Of a DNA stretch of 64,000 bases, positions 17,812 to 27,797 are shown one piece after another. Source of the stretch: Bosea sp. AS-1. GTDB lineage: Bacteria; Pseudomonadota; Alphaproteobacteria; Rhizobiales; Beijerinckiaceae. The stretch's first letter is position 1; each line of letters starts with the position of its first letter. The position numbers were made by a program, and so were the translations under genes. The stretch covers positions 4,312,501-4,376,500 of the forward strand of contig NZ_CP022372.1 of assembly GCF_002220095.1 (NCBI RefSeq), written 5' to 3'. Under the pieces are notes generated by a model. That model searched no databases. It was not told where the DNA came from and saw nothing but the letters and a program-made list of their open reading frames with translations.

Positions 17812-20800
17812 ATGGCGAACAGCTTGCCCTGGAGCGTCAAGGGCGTCGACCCGAGAACCCGCGACGCCGCGAAGGCGGCGGCCCGCCGCGCCGGCATGAC
17901 CCTGGGCGAATGGCTCGACCACAAGATTCGCGACGAGAGCGACGAGACGCAGCCTGCGGCTGCGGCTTCCGCACCGCCGGAACAGCTCGACATCGCGGCG
18001 CTTTCCGAGCGCCTCGCGCGGCTGTCTCAGGGCCGGACCGACACCGCCTCCCGCGTCACGCCGCACAACCCGTCGCGCTCCGAGATCGACGCGCTCGTCC
18101 GCCAGGCCGCCACGGCCGAAAAGCTGACGCGCGAGACGAGCACGCGCACTGCCGGAGCGCTCGATTCGATCGCGCGCTGGATCGAGCAGACCGAGGACCG
18201 CATGGCCTCGGGCGAACGCGCCGCCGCCGAGCGCCAGGAGCGCGCGACCAACGTCATCGCGGAAGCGATCAAGACCATGGGCGAGCGGATCGTCGAGATC
18301 GAGCGCCGCGCCAGCGAAGCCCAGCAGCAGGCCAGCGAGCGCTCCCCGCGGCTGGCCTTCAGCCGGGACGGACTTGCCGCAGCCGTCACAGACATCCGCA
18401 CGCGCCAGCGCCTGCTCGACCGCGAGGAAGAAGCGCCGCACCAGGGCTCCCAGCAGGCACAAGACCGCATCTCGGCCCTGCGCGAGGATCTGCGCGGGCT
18501 CGGCGCCCGCCTTTCGCCGGAGGCGCGCCGCAGCACCGCGCAGCAGCGCCCAGCCGCGCCATTCGGCAGCGACCTCGCCCATTCGCTCGAGACGAAGATC
18601 GCAGCCCTCGGCAGCCGACTCGACCAACTCGCCGGGCGCGACCATTTCGAGCCGGTCCTGAAGCCGCTCGCTCGGCTGGAGGCCGAGGTCTCTCGCCTGT
18701 CGCGGGACCGCGCCGGCGACGACCATCAGCATGTCCAGCACGAGATCGCGCATCTGGCGACCAAGATCGATGCTCTCGCTTCCGGTGGCAGCAAGATCGA
18801 CCTGGCGCCGCTGGCGCGCGACATGGCCGATTTGCGCAGCCTGGTCGCCGAGAACGGCAACGATCATCGCCTGGAGGAGCTCTCCCAGCAGATCGCCATG
18901 CTCGGGTTCGAGCTCGGGCGCCTGCGCGAAAGCCAGCCCGACATGCGCGAGATGCGCAGCCTGTCGGCCGCCATCGACGACGTCCGCGGCGCCGTCCTTT
19001 CAGATCGGGTGCACAGCTTCGATCCCGCTCCCCTGTCGGCCCTCGCCGGACAGATCGAGCGGCTGTCGCAGAAGTTCGACGAGGTCGCGACGCAGCGACC
19101 GGCCGACCAGCTCGACCATCGCATCGACGCCCTCCAGCAGCATGTCGAGCGACTGGCCGAGCAGAGCCCGGCCGCGGTCACGCACCAGATCGAGGCCCTC
19201 GCCGAGCGTATCGAAAGCATCGCGGCCTCGAGCGAATTCGCCCGCATGGCCGAGACCCGGCAGGCCCCGGCCGATCTCAGCCCGATCGAGGATATGCTGC
19301 GCCACCTTGCCGACAAGATCGACGAGGCCGGCACACCGGGTGCCAATTCCGACTCGTTCGAGGCGCTGGAGCAGCAGATTTCCGGCATCGCAGCCCGCCT
19401 CGACGAGGCGGCCGCGACCCGCACCGCCGAGAGCGGCATCGAGCGGACGCTGCAGGACCTCGTCGTGCATCTGCGTTCGATGCGGGACGAGACCGCGGCC
19501 GAGCGCGCCGCGCTGGCGCAGGCGACCCACTCGGCCCAGCCGGGCAAGGGCATCACCGAACTGTCCAGCCTGGTCACCGGCCTCAGGGACACGCAGGTCT
19601 CCTCGGAGCGGCAGACCCAGGATGCGCTCGGCGCGCTCCACCAGACGCTCGAAGCGATCATGGGCCGCCTGTCGAATCTCGAAGGCGAGCTGCTCGGGGA
19701 CCGCAAGGCTCCAGCGGGGCGCCCCGCAGCGCCGCGGACCCCGGAAGCCGGGATGCGCCAGGAGCCGGCCACGCGCCCGGCCGCGCCTCAGCCGCGTGAA
19801 CCGTTCGCCAGCGCGCCTGCAGCGACGTCGAGCCAACCCGCCTCCGGAAGCGATGCGCCGGGGCGGACCGAACCGACCCTCGCCTTGCCGAGCTCGGCTT
19901 TCGACCTGCCGCTCGAGCCTGGCTCAGGTCGTCCGCGGCCCGAAGCTGCAGCCGCTGTCGGGCAGGATGCCCAGTCCGTCCGCCAGAGCCTGATCGCCGC
20001 CGCCCGCCGCTCGGCCAGGGCGGCAAGCGAGGCCGCCACGGCGCCAGCGCCGGCGACCGAACCTTCGGCCAAGGGCCCGAGCCGCCTGCGCGAGATCATG
20101 GAGAAGCGCAAGCGCCCGCTGCTGCTCGGCCTCGCCGCGTTGATCCTCGCGCTCGGAACGGCCCAGGTCGTCACCAGCACGCTGCGCAAGGACACCAAGA
20201 CCGTCAGCAACGAAAGCAGGAATCTGATCGCGCCGCCGGCCGACGCTCCGGCTGCGCAGCCGCAATCGGCGCCGGCGGAGAACGCGCCTGCCAAGGATCA
20301 GTCCTCGGCCCTGCCGGCTCCTGCGGAACCCTCCGCAACGGCAAGTGCCGCCGCCAGCAATGGCGCGGCGGACAAGCCCGCCGCGCCGGCCATCGCCCCG
20401 ACCGCCCCGACATCGGCCCCCGCCCCGGATGCAGCGCCGGAGGCGGCCGCAGCCTCGCCATCCTCCGAGCCGGTCCAGACCGTGACCGGCCTCGGCGACC
20501 TGCCAGCCGGGCTCGGCAGCGCCGGGTTGCGCAAGGCAGCGCTCGATGGCGATGCACGGGCCGTCTACGAGCTGGCGAGCCGCGCCGCGGACGGCCCCAC
20601 GGGCTCGCGCGACGCCAAGCTCGCGCTACGCCTGTTCGAACGCGCGGCCGTCGCGGGGCTCGCACCGGCGCAGTTCCGCCTCGGCAACATGTTCGAGAAA
20701 GGCGTCGGAGCGCCGCGCGACCTCTCGCTGGCGCGGATCTGGTACCAGCGTGCCGCCGAGCGCGGCAACGCCAAGGCGATGCACAACCTCGCCGTGCTCT

Positions 20801-21183
20801 CGGCCGAAGGCGCGGCGGGCAAGCCGGATTATGCCACCGCGACCATCTGGTTCGCCAAGGCGGCCGAGCTCGGTGTGCGCGACAGCCAGTACAATCTCGC
20901 CGTCCTGCTCGGCCGCGGACTCGGCGCGCCGACCGATTTGGCGCAGTCCTATGTCTGGTTCGCGGTCGCCGCAGGCCAGGGCGACGAGGATGCCGCCCGC
21001 AAACGCGACGAAGTCGCCCAGCGTTTGAAACCCGACGAGCTCACCGCCGCCAAGGCCCGCGCCGCTGGCTGGAAGCCGAAGGTGCTCGACTCCGCCGCCA
21101 ACGAGGTCACGCCTCCGGCCAAGGGCTGGGATGCCGGCCCGACGGCCACGACCGCCAAGCCCGGCAAGCCGTCGCGGAGCTGA
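17812..21183 (+). CDS. PodJ-like polar localisation protein with SEL1 repeats
   Basis: A 1123-residue protein. It opens with SVKGVDPRTRDAAKAAARRA and GMTLGEWLDHKI, a segment shared by alphaproteobacterial PodJ-type proteins. Long Ala/Glu/Arg-rich coiled-coil stretches run to about residue 640. A Pro/Ala-rich linker comes next, then one transmembrane helix near 767-786 (LLLGLAALILALGTAQVV), a second Pro/Ala-rich part and SEL1/TPR-like repeats from about 930 to 1065. In Caulobacter PodJ this order places a cytoplasmic coiled coil at one pole and periplasmic SEL1 repeats outside. I prefer ATG 17812 (GGAGG upstream); GTG 17704 is in frame. Confidence 0.7.
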   Translation: MANSLPWSVKGVDPRTRDAAKAAARRAGMTLGEWLDHKIRDESDETQPAAAASAPPEQLDIAALSERLARLSQGRTDTASRVTPHNPSRSEIDALVRQAATAEKLTRETSTRTAGALDSIARWIEQTEDRMASGERAAAERQERATNVIAEAIKTMGERIVEIERRASEAQQQASERSPRLAFSRDGLAAAVTDIRTRQRLLDREEEAPHQGSQQAQDRISALREDLRGLGARLSPEARRSTAQQRPAAPFGSDLAHSLETKIAALGSRLDQLAGRDHFEPVLKPLARLEAEVSRLSRDRAGDDHQHVQHEIAHLATKIDALASGGSKIDLAPLARDMADLRSLVAENGNDHRLEELSQQIAMLGFELGRLRESQPDMREMRSLSAAIDDVRGAVLSDRVHSFDPAPLSALAGQIERLSQKFDEVATQRPADQLDHRIDALQQHVERLAEQSPAAVTHQIEALAERIESIAASSEFARMAETRQAPADLSPIEDMLRHLADKIDEAGTPGANSDSFEALEQQISGIAARLDEAAATRTAESGIERTLQDLVVHLRSMRDETAAERAALAQATHSAQPGKGITELSSLVTGLRDTQVSSERQTQDALGALHQTLEAIMGRLSNLEGELLGDRKAPAGRPAAPRTPEAGMRQEPATRPAAPQPREPFASAPAATSSQPASGSDAPGRTEPTLALPSSAFDLPLEPGSGRPRPEAAAAVGQDAQSVRQSLIAAARRSARAASEAATAPAPATEPSAKGPSRLREIMEKRKRPLLLGLAALILALGTAQVVTSTLRKDTKTVSNESRNLIAPPADAPAAQPQSAPAENAPAKDQSSALPAPAEPSATASAAASNGAADKPAAPAIAPTAPTSAPAPDAAPEAAAASPSSEPVQTVTGLGDLPAGLGSAGLRKAALDGDARAVYELASRAADGPTGSRDAKLALRLFERAAVAGLAPAQFRLGNMFEKGVGAPRDLSLARIWYQRAAERGNAKAMHNLAVLSAEGAAGKPDYATATIWFAKAAELGVRDSQYNLAVLLGRGLGAPTDLAQSYVWFAVAAGQGDEDAARKRDEVAQRLKPDELTAAKARAAGWKPKVLDSAANEVTPPAKGWDAGPTATTAKPGKPSRS

Positions 21184-21358
21184 AGATCCGGCGGAAACGT
21201 CATGCTTCCGACGTATCGGCACGGCAGGAAGGCCGACCAAATCCCGAGGCGGGCCTGCAGCGGCTCGTCTTCCGTTTTCGACAGTTCGTCTTAACCCGGC
21301 TAGCCTGGGAACATATCGGCGCAGGCGATCGCCCAAGCGCCGTCCATGAGGGGTAGAA

Positions 21359-22288
21359 GTGCAGATTTACCTGCCCATCGCCGAGCTTCCAATCAGCGTG
21401 CTGATGGTGCTCGGACTGAGCGGCGCCGTCGGCTTCATTTCCGGTCTCTTCGGCGTCGGCGGCGGCTTCCTGCTGACACCGCTGCTGATCTTCCTCGACA
21501 TCCCCCCCGCAGTCGCGGTCGCGACCGTCGCCGCGCAGGTTGCCGGCTCCTCGATGACCGGCGTGCTGACCTATCTCCGACGCAAGGCGCTCGACCTCAA
21601 GCTCGGTGGCGTGCTCGTCTCCGGCGGCATCGTCGGCACAGTGCTCGGCGTGCTGTTCTTCAACGCGATGAAGCGGCTCGGCCAGCTCGAGCTGGTCATC
21701 ACGCTCTCCTATGTCACGCTGTTCTCGATCATCGGTGGGCTGATGCTCTACGACGCGCTGCGGGCGATGCTGCGCGTCCGGGCCGGCAAGCCGGCACGGC
21801 TGAAGCGGCGTGGCGGCATGCATCCGTGGTGGATGGGCCTGCCGCTCAGGCAGCGCTTTCCGCGGTCCGGCCTCTACTGCAGCGTGATCCCGATCGCGCT
21901 GCTCGCCGTGATCATCGGCTTCATCGGCGCGGTGCTCGGTGTCGGCGGCGGCTTCATCCTGGTGCCGGGGCTGATCTATTTCTTCCGCATTCCGCCGGCC
22001 GTCGTGGTCGGCACCTCGCTGTTCCAGATCCTGGTGACGATGACCGGCGCCACGCTGCTGCACGCCGTCACCAACCAGTCCGTCGACATCATCCTCGCGA
22101 CCCTGCTCCTGCTCGGCGGCGTGATCGGCGCGCAGTTCGGAGGCCGGGCAGCGCGCAACCTCAACGTCGAATCCTTCCGCCTGCTGCTCGCCCTGCTGAT
22201 TCTGTCGGTGGGTCTGCGCTTCGCGATCGAGCTCTTCATCGCGCCGAGCGAACCCTTCTCCATCGTCGTGCCGGAGAGCGCGCGATGA
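21359..22288 (+). CDS. TauE/SafE-family sulfite exporter-like permease
   Basis: A 309-residue polytopic inner-membrane protein of the TauE/SafE (DUF81) family. The duplicated glycine-rich signatures GLFGVGGGFLLTPLL and GAVLGVGGGFILVPGLIYFF mark its two repeat halves, each with about four membrane helices. Family members export sulfite, sulfoacetate or similar anions; substrate here is unknown. It starts with GTG at 21359 after GAGGGG. The next gene overlaps its stop by four bases (ATGA), so the two are translationally coupled. Confidence 0.9.
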   Translation: MQIYLPIAELPISVLMVLGLSGAVGFISGLFGVGGGFLLTPLLIFLDIPPAVAVATVAAQVAGSSMTGVLTYLRRKALDLKLGGVLVSGGIVGTVLGVLFFNAMKRLGQLELVITLSYVTLFSIIGGLMLYDALRAMLRVRAGKPARLKRRGGMHPWWMGLPLRQRFPRSGLYCSVIPIALLAVIIGFIGAVLGVGGGFILVPGLIYFFRIPPAVVVGTSLFQILVTMTGATLLHAVTNQSVDIILATLLLLGGVIGAQFGGRAARNLNVESFRLLLALLILSVGLRFAIELFIAPSEPFSIVVPESAR

Positions 22289-23058
22289 CACGGGTCCTGC
22301 TCATCGCCGCGGCACTGCTCGCCCTCCTGCCTGCCGGCATCGCGACCGGCGGTGCCGAGACGCTGATCGCGGCGATGTCGAGCCACCAGATCCAGATCAC
22401 CTCCAACTACACCGGCAGCCAGCTCACCGTCTTCGGACTCGTCGAGCGCGACGGGCGCAGCGTCTCGCGCGGAGATCCCCACGACATCGTCGTCACGGTG
22501 CGCGGCCCGCGCCGCATGCTGCTGGTGCGCAAGAAGGAGCGGCTCGGGCCAATCTGGGTCAACGGCACCCAGCGGCGCTTTCCGGACAACCCCGTGTTCC
22601 TCTTCGTCGCCAGCAACCGGCCGATCAGCGAGATGATGAGCGAAGACACGGCCCGGCGCGATCGCGTCGGCCTGGTCAATGCCGAACGCACCGAGCAGGC
22701 CTGGTTCAACGACAGCACCACGACGCTGTTCCGCGAGAGCCTCGTCAGGATCATGCAGGGCAAGGGGCTATACGCCTATGAGGAACGCGGCGTGACCTTC
22801 CTCTCCAATGCGCTGTTCAGCGCGCCCATCGACGTGCCCGCGATCGCCCCGACCGGCTCCTATACCGTCGATGTCGTGCTCTATGCCGGCGGCGTGCCGC
22901 TGGCGCGCCAGCAGACGAATTTCGAGGTGATCAAGACCGGCACGGAGCAGCGCCTCGCATCCGGCGCCTATGACTGGGCCTGGCTCTACGGCCTCGCCAC
23001 GATCCTGCTCGCGCTGTTTCTGGGTTGGGGCTCCAGCGTGGTCTTCCGGCGGGACTGA
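22285..23058 (+). CDS. TIGR02186-family membrane protein
   Basis: A 257-residue protein with an N-terminal signal sequence (LLIAAALLALLPAGIATGGA), a mostly beta-rich middle and one C-terminal transmembrane helix (LYGLATILLALFLGWGSSVV) ending in a short RRD tail. Most of it should be periplasmic. It matches my memory of the TIGR02186 family, found next to TauE/SafE genes in Hyphomicrobiales. The ATG overlaps the stop of the permease gene, arguing for joint function, perhaps as a periplasmic partner of the exporter. Biochemical role is not established. Confidence 0.8.
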   Translation: MTRVLLIAAALLALLPAGIATGGAETLIAAMSSHQIQITSNYTGSQLTVFGLVERDGRSVSRGDPHDIVVTVRGPRRMLLVRKKERLGPIWVNGTQRRFPDNPVFLFVASNRPISEMMSEDTARRDRVGLVNAERTEQAWFNDSTTTLFRESLVRIMQGKGLYAYEERGVTFLSNALFSAPIDVPAIAPTGSYTVDVVLYAGGVPLARQQTNFEVIKTGTEQRLASGAYDWAWLYGLATILLALFLGWGSSVVFRRD

Positions 23059-23065
23059 GCGGGGT

Positions 23066-24313
23066 TCAATTCAGCAATGCGGCATAGGGGAGGAAGGGGC
23101 GGATGCTGCCCTCCTCGGCCGGCGGCAGATCCTCGGCCAGCTCGACCAGCCCGTCGGACTGCACCAACGAAACCAGCGAGCCCGCCCCCTCGCCCGGATG
23201 CTTCCGGGCCAGCGGAACGCCATCGGCCCCCGGCGCGAGCGAGACCCGCAGGAATTCGCGCCGCCCCGGCTTGCCATGGTGAGAAAAGCCGAGTCGCACC
23301 GGCAGGCGCTCCAGCGGCGGGCAGGCCGTTCCGGCCAGCCGGGCGAGCATCGGGCGGGCGACGAAGGCGAAGGTGACGAAGACCGCGACCGGATTGCCGG
23401 GCAGGCCGAGGAAGGGGGTGCCGGCGACCATGCCGACGGCAACCGGCTTGCCCGGCTTGATTGCGACGCGCCAGAAATCGAGTGTGCCGAGCGTCGACAG
23501 CGCCGCCTTGACGTGATCCTCCTCGCCGACCGAGACGCCGCCGGAGGTGATGACGAGATCGCAGTCGCGCGCGGCTTCGGCCAGGCGTACGGCAAGGCTG
23601 TCGCGGTCGTCCCGCAGAATGCCGAGGTCGACAGGCTCGGCACCGGCGCGCGTCAGGAGGGCGCGCAGCAAGGCGCGGTTCGCGTCATAGATCCCGGCGG
23701 GCTGCAGCGCCCGGCCTGGCTCGGTCAACTCGTCGCCGGTCGAGAACAGCGCGACGCGCGGGCGGCGGCGCAGGATGACCTGGTCATGTCCGATGGCCGC
23801 CAGCAGTCCGAGATCCTGCGGGCGCAGGCGATGCCCGGCCGCAAGCACGCGCTCGCCCGGCGCGACGTCCTCGCCCGCGGGCCGCAGATTGTCGCCGCGC
23901 CGCAGCCCCGGCGGCAACACGACGAGATCGCCGTCGCGCCGCACATCCTCCTGCATGACGACCGTATCGGCGCCGGGTGGCATCGGGGCACCGGTGAAGA
24001 TGCGCAGGACGCCGGGCGCGGCAAGTGCCCCGGCCGCTTCGCCCGCCGCAACCCGGCCGAGCACGGGCAAGCGGGTTTCAGCGCCCATGGCGAGGTCGTC
24101 GAAGCGCAGCGCATAGCCGTCGACGGCCGAGTTGGCGAAAGGTGGCAGCGGCAGGCCAGCCAAGATGTCCTCGGCCAGGACGCGACCATCGGCCTGAGAC
24201 AGCGGCAATGTCTGCGTGCCGGCCACCGGCGCGACCAACGCGGCAGCCCGCTCCCCGGCTTCCTCCACCGAAAGCGGCGCAGGACCGGGCCCGATGCCTT
24301 TCAGGCGAGCCAT
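23066..24313 (-). CDS. moeA: molybdopterin molybdotransferase
   Basis: A 415-residue MoeA, which inserts molybdate into adenylylated molybdopterin. Family motifs include LPPFANSAVDGYAL, FTGAPMPPGADTVVMQED, TSGGVSVGEEDHVKA and FLGLPGNPVAVFVTF. I start it at ATG 24313 (MARLKGIGPG), because GGAGG lies five bases upstream and the length then fits; longer frames to 24409 or 24457 add an Ala-rich N-terminus lacking good ribosome sites. It converges with the TIGR02186 gene and is divergent from a TusA-like gene. Confidence 0.92.
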   Translation of the reverse strand: MARLKGIGPGPAPLSVEEAGERAAALVAPVAGTQTLPLSQADGRVLAEDILAGLPLPPFANSAVDGYALRFDDLAMGAETRLPVLGRVAAGEAAGALAAPGVLRIFTGAPMPPGADTVVMQEDVRRDGDLVVLPPGLRRGDNLRPAGEDVAPGERVLAAGHRLRPQDLGLLAAIGHDQVILRRRPRVALFSTGDELTEPGRALQPAGIYDANRALLRALLTRAGAEPVDLGILRDDRDSLAVRLAEAARDCDLVITSGGVSVGEEDHVKAALSTLGTLDFWRVAIKPGKPVAVGMVAGTPFLGLPGNPVAVFVTFAFVARPMLARLAGTACPPLERLPVRLGFSHHGKPGRREFLRVSLAPGADGVPLARKHPGEGAGSLVSLVQSDGLVELAEDLPPAEEGSIRPFLPYAALLN

Positions 24314-24475
24314 GGCGGCCTCCGCAACTTCCGGCCGTCCGCTTCCATCGAAATCCGCCCCTTCCGCCGCTGCGGCAAATGCTGCGGCGCTCCAGTTCTT
24401 CCTTGCCATGCGGGCATGGGTCAAGCCGCGGCAACAGCGCAGGTTGCCCCAGCGCAAGAAGCCATCATATGAAGC

Positions 24476-24736
24476 ATGACGACCCCAACGACCCGACCGG
24501 GCGCGACCATGGATACGATTGCGCTCGATCTGCGCGGCCTGAAATGCCCTCTCCCCGTCCTGCGCGTCCGCAAGGCGCTCGACGCGGCAGCGGCAGGCAG
24601 CCTGATCGTCGTCCAGTGTACCGACCCGATGGCGGCGATCGATCTACCGAACCTGACGCGCGAAACCGGCGACGCGATCGAACGGCAGGGCGGGGAGGGC
24701 CGCACGCTCGTCTTCCACATCCGCAAGGCAGCCTGA
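24476..24736 (+). CDS. TusA-like sulfur carrier protein
   Basis: An 86-residue protein with the TusA/SirA signature LDLRGLKCPLPVLRVRKAL, in which the Cys of CPxP carries a persulfide. TusA proteins relay sulfur for tRNA thiolation, molybdenum-cofactor maturation or other thiolation steps. The neighbours are moeA (divergent) and an Mrp/ApbC Fe-S carrier gene (31 bases downstream, same strand), so a link to cofactor sulfuration is plausible. ATG 24476 is used; ATG 24509 is also possible. Confidence 0.85.
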   Translation: MTTPTTRPGATMDTIALDLRGLKCPLPVLRVRKALDAAAAGSLIVVQCTDPMAAIDLPNLTRETGDAIERQGGEGRTLVFHIRKAA

Positions 24737-24767
24737 GATTGCTGCGCGACGAACGGAGTTTTCCGAG

Positions 24768-25886
<1,119 letters not shown>

Positions 25887-25973
25887 GAAGCCAGCCTCGG
25901 CCGAGGCGACAGCTTGACTACGCCATCGTTTTGTTCTTCATTTGTTCTAGTCATGAGCAATGGAGGGCGTACG

Positions 25974-26384
25974 ATGGCCGTCTACCCCACCCGGCATATC
26001 AGCGTCGGCATCGCCCGCCCGGCGGAGGAGGTTTATGCCTTTCTTGCCGACCCCGCCCATTTCCCGCAATGGGCCGAGGGGCTCGGCCACAGCTTCGTCC
26101 ATGTCGAGGGCATGACCTGGCGGGCGGAGACGCCGATGGGGCGGATGCGCGTGCTGTTCAGCGAGCCGAACAACCATGGTGTGCTCGACCATGCCGTGAT
26201 CCCCGACAACGGTCCCGCCATGCACAATCCGATGCGGGTCGTCGCGAATGGCGACGGCGCGGAGGTGATCTTCACCCTGTTCCAGCGTGACGGCATGTCC
26301 GACGACGAGATGGCGGCCGATGCGGGCATGATCGCGCGCGACCTTGCGGCACTGAAAGCGCTGCTGGAAGGCGGCCGCCGGTAG
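25974..26384 (+). CDS. SRPBCC-fold (START/Bet v1-like) protein
   Basis: A 136-residue protein with the SRPBCC pattern ISVGIARPAEEVYAFLADPA followed by HFPQWAEGLG, typical of small ligand-binding polyketide-cyclase-like domains. Its ligand is unknown. ATG 25974 has TGGAGGG upstream. It follows the Mrp gene by 87 bases on the same strand and converges with mobA; no functional link is evident. Confidence 0.82.
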   Translation: MAVYPTRHISVGIARPAEEVYAFLADPAHFPQWAEGLGHSFVHVEGMTWRAETPMGRMRVLFSEPNNHGVLDHAVIPDNGPAMHNPMRVVANGDGAEVIFTLFQRDGMSDDEMAADAGMIARDLAALKALLEGGRR

Positions 26385-26431
26385 GTCATCGCGGGCCCTA
26401 TCGGGCGCGGCAACGATGGCTTATCTTATTG

Positions 26432-27064
26432 TTATCGCGCCGGATTCTTCCGAAGAAGGGCCTCGGCCCCGGCCAGTTCCTCGGGCGTGTTGATGTTGAA
26501 GAAGGGATCCACCGGCTCAGTCGGCCATTCGGCAGCCGCGACGCCATGCCGTGCGGCCCAGAGGCCGAGCCTTCGTTCGCCGGCCACCAGGGCAGCGCGC
26601 AGTTCCTCCCGCAACGCAACCGGCCAGAGCGCAATGGCGTGATGCTGCCTTCCGCCCGAGGCGGCGCAGGCGAGCGGCGTTCCGGCAGCCGCGCGGGCCG
26701 CCTGCAACCGGGCCACGAGATCGGCCGGAACGAAGGGGGTATCGGCCGCGACGCTGACGAGCCAATCCTCGTCCGGCCGTTCCGCGGCAAGCCAGTCCAG
26801 CCCGGCGAGGATGCCGGCGAGCGGCCCGGCATATCCCGGCACCGTATCGACCACCACGGGCAGGCCAAAAGCTGCGAAGCGGGCGGGATCGCCATTAGCG
26901 TTGAGCAAAAGGCTTCCGCATTGGCCGCGCAGCCGCTCGACGACATGCGCGAGGATCGGCTTGCCGGCGAGGTGTTGCAGGGGTTTGTCGCCGCCCCCCA
27001 TGCGGCGCGCGAGGCCGCCGGCGAGGATGAGTCCCGTAGGCAGCGCGGACATTGCCAGGCTCAT
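26432..27064 (-). CDS. mobA: molybdenum cofactor guanylyltransferase
   Basis: A protein of about 210 residues, MobA, which transfers GMP from GTP to molybdopterin to make the bis-MGD cofactor. The nucleotidyltransferase signature [18 protein letters not shown] sits at the N-terminus, and the metal-binding Asp is in [11 protein letters not shown]. Start is uncertain: ATG 27064 is used, but GTG 27076 and ATG 27052 are also in frame. The DUF2478 gene upstream on the same strand ends about 40 bases before it; together with moeA this marks a molybdenum-cofactor region. Confidence 0.92.
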   Translation of the reverse strand: MSLAMSALPTGLILAGGLARRMGGGDKPLQHLAGKPILAHVVERLRGQCGSLLLNANGDPARFAAFGLPVVVDTVPGYAGPLAGILAGLDWLAAERPDEDWLVSVAADTPFVPADLVARLQAARAAAGTPLACAASGGRQHHAIALWPVALREELRAALVAGERRLGLWAARHGVAAAEWPTEPVDPFFNINTPEELAGAEALLRKNPAR

Positions 27065-27103
27065 GACGACCGCCACAAAAGCTGCATCGCCCGCCTGCCC
27101 GAC

Positions 27104-27619
27104 TCAGGCGGCCAGCCGTATTGCATCCCGGACCCAGCGCTCGATGCGGTCCTCGTCGGCCGCGAGCTCGACCCAGTCATCGCCGGCGAAATCGCGCCAG
27201 GCCGGCAGGAAATCGTGCCGGACCGCGAGCAGCACCGGCAGGCCGGCCATAACGGCCCTCGCGATCTCGTCGCGCAGCCCTTCTCCCAGCGCCTCCTGCT
27301 TGCCGAACTTGTTCACGACGACGAGATCGACCCGCCCGCTCAGCGCGCCGGCAAAGGCCACGGCCGCAGCCGCCAGCCCAGCGGCGTCGAGCCGGCAGCC
27401 CGTGGCCGATGGGCCCAGGTCCTGGCTGATCGGGAAGCGGGCGCCGCTGGCCAGATCCTCCAGCGACATCGCCATGCAGCGATCGTCGCATTCGGCATCG
27501 TTGTGCTGGATGACGCCGCCGAGCCTCAGGCCGCTGTGCCTCAACCGCGCGACGACACCCTGCATGAAGGTGTCGATGCCAAAATCGCTCGCATAGGGAA
27601 TGGCGGCCAGGCAGGTCAT
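27104..27619 (-). CDS. DUF2478-family protein next to mobA
   Basis: A 171-residue protein resembling DUF2478, a family often found beside molybdate transport or molybdenum-cofactor genes. Features include LAAIPYASDFGIDTFMQGVV at the N-terminus, RLGGVIQHND, the Cys-bearing ECDDRCMAMSLEDL, and VDLVVVNKFGKQEA. The usual MobB P-loop (GxxxxGKT) is absent, so it is not a standard MobB, though its position before mobA is where mobB often sits. Role unknown; a link to molybdenum handling is inferred from context. Confidence 0.75.
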   Translation of the reverse strand: MTCLAAIPYASDFGIDTFMQGVVARLRHSGLRLGGVIQHNDAECDDRCMAMSLEDLASGARFPISQDLGPSATGCRLDAAGLAAAAVAFAGALSGRVDLVVVNKFGKQEALGEGLRDEIARAVMAGLPVLLAVRHDFLPAWRDFAGDDWVELAADEDRIERWVRDAIRLAA

Positions 27620-27797
27620 GCCCCTTCATCTCACGAAGCCGCGCTCCATGCCAGAGAGCCGAAGCGGGCAACGGCGATGAGATGCCGGGTAAGTGTTGCG
27701 CCGCACCTACAGTCGCGCCCCGCATCTCTCGCTAGGGTGGCGGCGGCTCAATCCGGGCGGCCGGGCTGGCCAAAGGCCTGTGACGCGACCGGAACGC

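Noticed and set aside
17685..19799. A 704-codon plus-strand frame overlapping the PodJ-like gene
   Set aside because: Its composition is almost entirely Arg, Ala, Gly and Pro, as expected from a shifted frame in a repetitive coiled-coil gene.
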